Part shown: in pieces, positions 56,904 through 64,000 of the stretch | Layout of the letters: every line of letters begins with the position of its first letter | How positions within the stretch are numbered: position 1 is the first letter of the stretch | Source of the DNA: Trichosphaerium sp. ATCC 40318 | Lineage: Eukaryota; Discosea; Flabellinia; Trichosidae | Assembly: GCA_038496445.1 (NCBI GenBank) | Contig: JALMLS010000085.1 | Coordinates: forward strand, 124,001-188,000 | Direction of reading: 5' to 3' | Length of the DNA stretch: 64,000 nucleotides | Notes under the pieces: generated by a model | What the model saw: only the letters and a program-made list of their open reading frames with translations | Told to the model about the DNA's origin: nothing | Database searches by the model: none | Made by a program: the position numbers and the translations under genes

Positions 56904-59900
56904 TCAATACATCCCGTTAGGATACATTGGATAATTTGGTGCACCGTGAGGAGGGCGATAAAATTGTTTGCCGTGAGCAGGATAAGGAGCGTATCCCATG
57001 TGATGTGCCTATTTTTAAATGAGTACAATCAATGCACATAAACTTCAACAGAAGTTGGGCCAAAATTTAGTCATAGATAACAATACAAACACTGTAAAGC
57101 GTTTGCTTTGTCAATAAAAAAAAGTTCATTCGAATTTTTTCTAAATTTCAAAAAGCTCGTGTTGTTGTTATTGTTACAACCCTTCGAATTTGAAAAAAGA
57201 ATGCTGGTAATAAAAACTATAACGTACAGGTGGTCCACGAGCGTTTTGTAGCCGTGGTGGCATACCAGGCTGGCCCATGTTAGGGTTATGATCCATATTT
57301 GGCATATGACCCATTGGCATACGTGCTGAGGCGTCCATGGCCATACGTGGTTCCATAGGCATCTGTGGTTGCATGCCATATGGTGGAGGTCCTCCTTGGA
57401 CATACATACCTAAAGTCGTGACGGTTAGAACTTTCTCCAAACGAGAATTTTCTTTAGAGTTAAAAACATACCTTCCATGTACACTGGAGCGTTTCCTCCA
57501 TAACCATTTACAGGGAAAGCAGGCATTGGATTCATCTGGTTAGGCCTTTGCTCTGCACGTTCTAAAGCCTTGATTTCCACAACCTCTTTGTAAGACTCGC
57601 GGTTTCCTGACCACCTAAAACAATTAGTGAGGATCTTTTTGGGTTATAAATATTACTCACTCTGTAGGGAAATCCTTACTATTTGGCGTTTTAGCGCTCT
57701 GTTGTCGTTTTTGAGCACCCTTACATATGAGTGTTGATACAGCATCTATACTTGCTTCACAATCGAAAAAGTGATTGTATAGAGCCTTTGCTTTGGCTGC
57801 CTTAGGCTGTGGACGTGGAGCTGTGAAGGAGAATCCCTAAAAAAAGAATATCAACAAAAAAATTTCTCAGCACGAAAACAACGAACCTGTCCAGGTGTGA
57901 ACTCCATAGCGTTGGGATTCAACTTCTTTAGTGTCAATGCCTTCTTGGAAACCTTAGCGGCTGGTGCAGCCTTCTTCTGAGCATGTCGTGAAGAGCCATT
58001 CTGCTTCTTTCCGCCAGTGTTCCTCGATGGCTTTTGTGTTCTTTTCGGTGACGATGTAGGAGATCTCTTTTCTAGGTTCTGTTGGAATTCCTTAAGCTTT
58101 TGGATATCTCCTTGCCGATCAACAGGTTGATCCAGTTTGAAGCATAAAAAATCTTCAACCACTGCGCCTACAGCGTAAAAACTTGAGTGAAAAAATTTTT
58201 GTTTTTTTCTCCCTTTTGTTTTCAGTTTTCAGTTTTTTTCGGTTTTTTTTTTGTAAACTTGGCGTTTTTAGAGCTTGTCTGTTTTTTAAAAATTGGTTTT
58301 GAGGGGTTTTGTTTGGTTGTGTTGTGATGGGGTTTTAGGGTTTTTGATAAAATAAAATTTTGCAGTAGGCGCCGGTGGATAAATTTTGAAAACATAGGAT
58401 AAATAGTCTGAACATGCACAATACGCAAGGGTGTTGAACACATCAATACGTTTTGTTTGTACAGAGGTTCAGAGGCTACGTACGCGTAGGTATCTTTGAC
58501 GCTGGATCCAAGTTGAGGTTACGGACTTGAGGAGACAACAAAGGAGAGGCAGGAGAAGGCGAGTTCCTCTACAATCATAAAATTAGCGTCAATTCTCATA
58601 ACGTCAAAAAAAAGATCACTCCTTTATCTGTAAAAGTAAACTTACAGCATCCTTTCCACCTCTATCGTTTGATTTTCGCCACGGCGCATTAGTACCTATA
58701 AATTTAAGTTAAAAAAATAATGTTCAAAAAAAAAGTGTCAAAACGTACGATCGTCACGTAAAACGGCTCCATAGCGATCTTCCTCGTCCATGTAGTCATC
58801 CTCGATTTTTTGACCACGTTCTTCAGCCATGTGAGGGTTAGTAGCGACAGTCTAGACATCGTTAGTAAAAAAAAACCTGAAATGTATAAATTTTCAAAAA
58901 CGACGAAAAAATCCGCAAATGCTCTCCAATAAAAACAAAGTTGGGTTTTCTGCACTGTGGGTTTTTTGGTCATAACATCACGTGTCAACAACGCCATTTT
59001 CAAATTATGGAAAATAAATTAAAAATAACATACGCCCTGGATTTTAGCAGCCATCCTAGAAGCATAAGCTGCTCTGGCTTCATAGTTCTCAGAACGTCTA
59101 TCAATAGGTGTAGTGTATTCGTTTTCATCAAACGTTGATTGGACGCCAAATAGCTTCCTATTCGTTTCAAACTGATCCCACCCTTTACCATAGTCCTCAT
59201 TTCTTGCGTGCAGTTATGGAAAATAAAATAGAGATACAATTAGAGGCAAAAGAAAGTCAGCAAAAAATAAATAAAACAGGGCCGTTTTGCTTCTTGATTT
59301 GGCTTTCTTCAAAAAGTAGAAGTAGGGGATACTGTTCCAAGGACATGTTGGTATCATCGCCACCATCCCAAGCTTGTAGCTCTCGCTCACGAGATTTATT
59401 TGAAGATATCTGTGTATCTGTTTTAAATCCGCTACGAGTAACGTTAGTGGATGCACACGACAAACTGTCGATTTCCTTTTCGTAAAAAAGGTAAACAAGA
59501 ATTGCTGAAAATCGTTATTTCTGTTTTTCGTGAACGTGCAGTATCTATAATCGCGTAAAACGATCGTAAGAGTATCTCACGGCGTGTTAGACGTATATAG
59601 CGTAGAGTACTGCTAAAATTAATCGGTTGTAAAAAAGGTACAACGAAAAACGCAATTGTGAAGCTGTGATTGATTAGGAAGTAAATTTAGGCGTACAATA
59701 AGCCGAAAAGCGATTGTAAAAGATAATTTTGTGGTATGTAAATTAGTAGTCCCGAATATTTACCTTTCGCGATTAGATGAGCCAAGAGGATGGTTGGTTT
59801 CAAGAGTTACAAAGTCGTCGTCTGAAATAAAGAGAATTTTTTCAGGTGGCGTAGACGTGTCCCCCTTTAGGTGTGCATCCCTTGAGTAATGTAAGAAGCG

Positions 59901-60297
59901 CTTTATACAATGTAATAATATGTGACGCAAGCTTCTCGTTTTGATCGTTTTGTCAATGTACTGTACCTAAGAGATATACCCAAGCCTCCGTTTTTGGGTT
60001 TACAACTGTTAAAGATGCCTTCCCACTCTTTGCCCCCTTTGACCCTCACTACTACAGGAGCGCCCTACATATATTGTTTATATACAAATTACGCAGCCAA
60101 TGGAGGCCTATACTAACCACGAGGTTCATCGCGACGGGAAGCAGCCCATCCAAGTCCATCTTCTCTTTACCGCCAGTGTTATCACTCTTGCGGCCTTTGG
60201 ACCTTTTCTCATGTAAGCACAAATACGAATTAATGTCGTGTAACCTTGTGGGTTTAGAGGACCGTCTGCCACCTCGCGTTCTCCACTCCTTGCTCAT
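56904..60297 (-). CDS. ATXN2: Ataxin-2 homologue (Lsm, LsmAD, PAM2)
   Basis: Cytoplasmic RNA-binding regulator of translation and stress granules. Order on the minus strand: MSKEWRTRGGRRSSKP start; an Lsm domain (APVVVRVKGGKEWEGIFNSC, GDTSTPPEKILFISDDDFVT); the linker KTDTQISSNKSRERELQAWD; an LsmAD domain (KGWDQFETNRKLFGVQSTFD with ENEYTTPIDRR); a basic, Ser/Pro-rich middle (RSPTSSPKRTQKPSRNT). Then comes a PAM2 motif, LTLKKLNPNAMEFTPGQ, which binds poly(A)-binding protein, and a Met/Pro/Gly-rich C terminus (GGPPPYGMQPQMPMEPRM) ending YPMYPNGMY, stop 56904-56906. About 12 introns are present. All three diagnostic elements are intact. There is no polyglutamine tract. Its start is about 100 bp from the divergent UBE4 start. 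Confidence 0.88.
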
Positions 60298-60399
60298 ACG
60301 AGGTAGCTGAAACTAATGACAGCTTTTTCAACGGCGTTCACTCATTTTTTTTTTTTGAGTACAAGATTTTTGTAGAGGTAACATATTAACTCTCCAGTG
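60298..60399. promoter_or_regulatory. Short head-to-head promoter between ataxin-2 and UBE4
   Basis: Only 102 bp separate the two start codons, on opposite strands. It contains a run of ten or more T near 60345. A shared bidirectional promoter is likely. No TATA box or other core element is clear. Confidence 0.5.
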
Positions 60400-63300
60400 A
60401 TGTATTGGATCTTGGTTGGCTTAGTTGGCCTAGTAGTCATAGTTTACTACGCTATGGTAGCCGTAATATTTTGGTTTTATTTTAGCTGATCAATTCTACT
60501 TTAAGACGCGACGCAGAAGCGAGCATGCATCAGTACAAGCACAACCTCGCTCTATTGATCAAGTTACAACAGAGGATGTGGAAACTATTAGACAGCTGCG
60601 ACGCCGTAAATACGCGTCTACAACATCAAATGACACACGAACGCTAAAAACGTCGTCCAACGACTCAACAACAGGTACATTTTGTAAAAATATACGCTCA
60701 ACAACGCAGCTGGCAGTTCTTTACAACGAAAGCACTTTTTCAAGCATTTTCTAACTGCCACGCAATCAAATGACGTGTTCACCATGTAAATAGATGCCAA
60801 AGCTACTACGACGCCAGTATCACGCCCTACAATACAGCAAGAACCACCAAAACCTACAAAGCCTGAAAAACAAGAGGAACCAGCACCTGTTGTAATAAAA
60901 AATGACACACCAAAACCAGTAGTCGTGGTACGACCCAAAACACCTGAGGAACTGACATCACGTGCCATTGGAATAATCTTCAATGTGACGCTTACAACAC
61001 AACACAAGGTACGTACAAACTTGCGCCTTTTGGCGCATGCCTGTATTGCATTACCTACCTTATTAATACATTAATTAGAAACACCTTAAGCCCGTACTTT
61101 TACCCAATTTGGCTAAAGAACTACCTGGTGGACTATTTGCTGCTGAGAGAGTTGATGACATCTTATTTGAACGTTTGAAGAATAATACCTTGCGACGAGT
61201 AATGGAGTACCTATCAGAGTCTTTCTCACGTATGCAAACAAACAGGGTATGTAAAAGTTTGTCCACAAAACTCTTGTGGAGCACAGGCACAGCACCTTTT
61301 TATTTTCAAAGAATAACTTTGTATTTTTACTGTGCCTTGTCATAAGCTCTTTTTTGCAAACTTTCACCCTTAGTTCGAAGCATTAACTGCAGAGCAACTC
61401 CAACAATGCAAGAATAGTATAATAACAATGTTGGAACTGGCTAGTGGAGGATACTTAGAGTGGGTAGATCAAGCATCTAATCCTGCTATTATTTTTGCAA
61501 GCCTTATCAAGGAGAGAAAGATTAGCAAGTATCTAATAATACAAATGATAACACACTATAAAGTTCAAGAGTCAGAAGGAGGAGAACCTCCAGAGCTCAA
61601 ATTAGTGCGTGTTTTTTTTTGTTATTTCTTGCAATTTTTTCAGCGTTGTCTTACAACTCTTTTGTAGCTTCTTCAGCGAACGTTGGAATGTGTTGCACAA
61701 GAATTAAGACAACAAGATATGTTAGGTCGTTATCAACCACCATTAGATGTATGTGTGAAGTAATCATGATGAGCATCAAACTAACTAAATATAAAATAGG
61801 CCATGTCGTTTTTATTAAACTTTACTGATGTTTGTGATTTTGTAAGTACCCACAACTCTTTAGTTTTTATCTTACTTATTATATTTATAGGCACCACGTA
61901 TGAGTATATGGAGACACCAACAACAACAATTTCTTCCTGGTTGGGAATATCAAACTTTGTTGGGATCATTGTTGCACGTGTCTTGTTTCGACAATGTACG
62001 TTTTCTTTTTGCAATTAATTTTCTGTTTTTGTTCAACTATTCACACCCTTTTTATTATAGGATAAGATAGGTAAATTCTACTTTCCTAATTACCCTATTG
62101 TTGTTGCAAAATATGAGGAAGCAGTAAGAGCCATGAGAAACGAGTGGAGGGTTATAGTAGATAGAGGGTTCAAAGTATGTAAAAACAAATATCTAGCAAA
62201 CAACTTTTTAGCTAAACTGCTTTGTTTAAGACTATAAGAAATTTATTGAGACCTACTGGTACTCGTAAACATACTCTTGACTGGATAGGTGATATGCTAG
62301 TAGCGAACAAGGCAAAGAAAAACGTGCACGTACGTTAAAGTAAAAGTTTGCTCGGATGGATTGATATTCATATTGTTGTAGCTTATGGGCGCTATGGCAA
62401 ATAATAATACAGTATCTTCTGGTATGCTAATTAATGTATGCATTATCATGCTACAATTGGCAAATAATGGCGTTGCTAGAAAACGAGTGGTATTCGAACA
62501 GTTTCCGTTTTGTTCTCTTCAACACTCATACTTTATTTAGGTTGATGCTAAATACTGTCTAAAGACTCGTCACGGTATAAAGTGGGACCAAGAATCTAAA
62601 GTACATGCTCAAGGTGACGAAGAAGAAGTCAAATTCGAAGAAGGTGAGTGCTATTAGTATTCAAGATGGTTTTCTGATTCTGCTTTTAGAAGAGAGCTAT
62701 GGATTCACAACTGAAGCTTTTTTTATGACACACTATGCTATGCATATTGGAGCACTTTCAGCTCTTGATTTATTCAAGGTTTCTGCAAGGAGAATAGCAA
62801 CAATTAAGCAACGTACTCAACAATTAAAGGCACTTCAGTTGGGCGTACGTTATCCTTTTAAACAAAGCGCAATATAGCTCTCTTTATCAACGTGCCTGGT
62901 TAACTCCATTTTGATAGAGTATGGGCAATATGACTTTACGAGCAGAGCTTCAAGGTTTGGCTGTACGAATTATAAAACAACTGCTTTCGTACAGTTCCTT
63001 TGCTTACATTTCATAGCTACAAGAGCAATCAGGTGTACGAAAACAGCTTACTATGGAGGCTATATTATTTGATTCTGGGTTCATACAAACAGCTATGGAC
63101 TTTTACGAACATACAGCAAAATATTTACTTATCATGTTAAATGCTAATGAGTGAGTGCACTGCTTTTTTCGTTTAAGCTAACTTTTCCATTCCAGTAAAC
63201 ACTTGAGTTGTATACCAGAGTTTATCTTCCAAGACTTGGCAAGCTTTGTATCTTTCATGGCATCTTCTGGTCGCTTGAACCTTGTACAACAGATGAGTAA

Positions 63301-64000
63301 CATTATAGAACTTATGGTTAAGGTACTACAATCAATCCAAAAAAGTGTTAGTACAGTTACCTGACGTTTTGACAAAGATGATGAGACCTGGTTTCCTCAA
63401 TAACCCACATTTACGTTCCTTTGGTGCTTCTACTCTACTAGCTCTTGTCAATGGAAAAGATGATGCTAAAATGCGCCAAATGGCTTGGAAAGCACTTACA
63501 ACCACATCTTCCATTTATGTTGACAAGGTACACTTTTTACATCATACAAATAGTAGCGCACTCTTTATTTATTCCCTGTAGATTCTATCCAACCCACAAC
63601 TAACAGAAGAGTTGATTACTAACTTAACACATCTATACGTTGACATTGAAGTCACAGGACGTAAGTCAAACAACTATTTTACAACACCCAACATAAAAAA
63701 CTAAACTTCAACCCGTTTACACTCATATTCACCCTAGGACACAATCAATTTTATGATAAGTTTGAAGTCCGTAAAAACGTAGGTATACTCTTACGCCATG
63801 TACGAAAATACAAAGCATACGGTGACGCTTGGTTATCAATCACAAAGGACTCAAGGTACTTCATATTGAAACGTTCTTACATTTTACAATTTTTTTCCTA
63901 TGACATGCTGGTTTCTAACTAGTTGAGTAATTTAGCTCTAATAAGTTGCTCCTTGGGTTTGTTGATAAGCTTATGAATGATTGCACGTATATACTTGATG
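60400..64000 (+). CDS. UBE4/Ufd2 ubiquitin chain-elongation factor, partial
   Basis: The gene runs off the window. The core domain of E4 factors is clear: IGIIFNVTLTTQHKKHLKPV, LPGGLFAAERVDDILFERL, MLELASGGYLEWVDQA, KYEEAVRAMRNEWRVIVDRG, DMLVANKAKKNV, FFMTHYAMHIGALSALDLF, EFIFQDLASFVSFM, HLRSFGASTLLALVNGKDD, HNQFYDKFEVRKNVGILLRH. The last bases read KLMNDCTYILD, just before where the U-box normally follows. The first exon (60400) encodes MYWILVGLVGLVVIVYYAM, a membrane segment. It joins in frame, through a GTAGCC...TTTAAG intron, to TRRRSEHASVQAQPRS and a Pro-rich linker. A membrane anchor is not usual for Ufd2/UBE4. E4 core identification is firm, the anchor exon moderate. Confidence 0.82.

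Overview
The window is nuclear DNA from an intron-rich, AT-rich eukaryotic microbe. Genes are dense, lie on both strands, and are cut by many short introns (mostly about 40-70 bp). Their donors are very often GTACGT rather than GTAAGT. No organelle, bacterial-operon or transposon structure was seen. The best guess at lineage is an amoebozoan or similar free-living amoeboid protist. This rests on one architecture, a GRAM domain flanked by two cyclic-nucleotide-binding domains (known from dictyostelid cGMP-binding proteins GbpC/GbpD), plus a Ste20-type kinase, many secreted lectin-like or mucin-like proteins, and one gene that looks like amoeba giant-virus proteins. The lineage call is inference.

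Layout, left to right. 0-3.4 kb: the end of an AhpD/carboxymuconolactone-decarboxylase-like gene (-), a 242-aa unknown (+) and a disordered, probably nuclear protein (-). 3.7-9.1 kb: a Ste20-family kinase with a long coiled-coil tail. 9.3-10.8 kb: a protein with two W-rich repeats and a Vsr-like endonuclease domain. 11-15.6 kb: importin-11. 16-17.3 kb: a leucine-rich-repeat protein with a myristoylation-like N terminus and a GC-AG intron. 17.7-18.7 kb: an intronless F-box/MORN-type repeat gene of giant-virus style. 20.2-26.7 kb: SHPRH helicase/ubiquitin ligase. 27.6-28 kb: a possible mitochondrial ribosomal protein uS10. 28.2-30.5 kb: a secreted mucin-like protein. 30.7-36.5 kb: a DH-PH-MORN-cNB-GRAM-cNB Rho GEF. 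36.9-38.1 kb: a Lys/Asp repeat protein. 38.8-42 kb: a large, probably GPI-anchored surface protein. 42.2-43.1 kb: a decayed GH5 glycoside hydrolase. 44.2-47.9 kb: a secreted cysteine-repeat protein, a UBA-like plus NYN/PIN-like protein, and a secreted PAN plus ricin-type lectin. 49.7-52.4 kb: a CUE-BTB-BTB protein with a HAM1/TULIP-like tail. 52.8 kb: tRNA-Arg(ACG). 53.5 kb: an F-box cysteine-rich protein. 54.7-56.6 kb: a divergent SIR2 deacetylase. 56.9-60.3 kb: ataxin-2. 60.4 kb to the end: UBE4/Ufd2 ubiquitin chain-elongation factor, cut by the window end.

There is no operon logic. Themes recur: ubiquitin (SHPRH, UBE4, CUE-BTB, two F-box proteins), cytoskeletal or signalling control (Ste20 kinase, Rho GEF, LRR protein), RNA handling (ataxin-2, NYN-like protein), and a cluster of secreted or surface proteins between 28 and 48 kb. 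Exon joins were made by hand from splice-site motifs and reading phase, so gene spans are firmer than individual exon edges.
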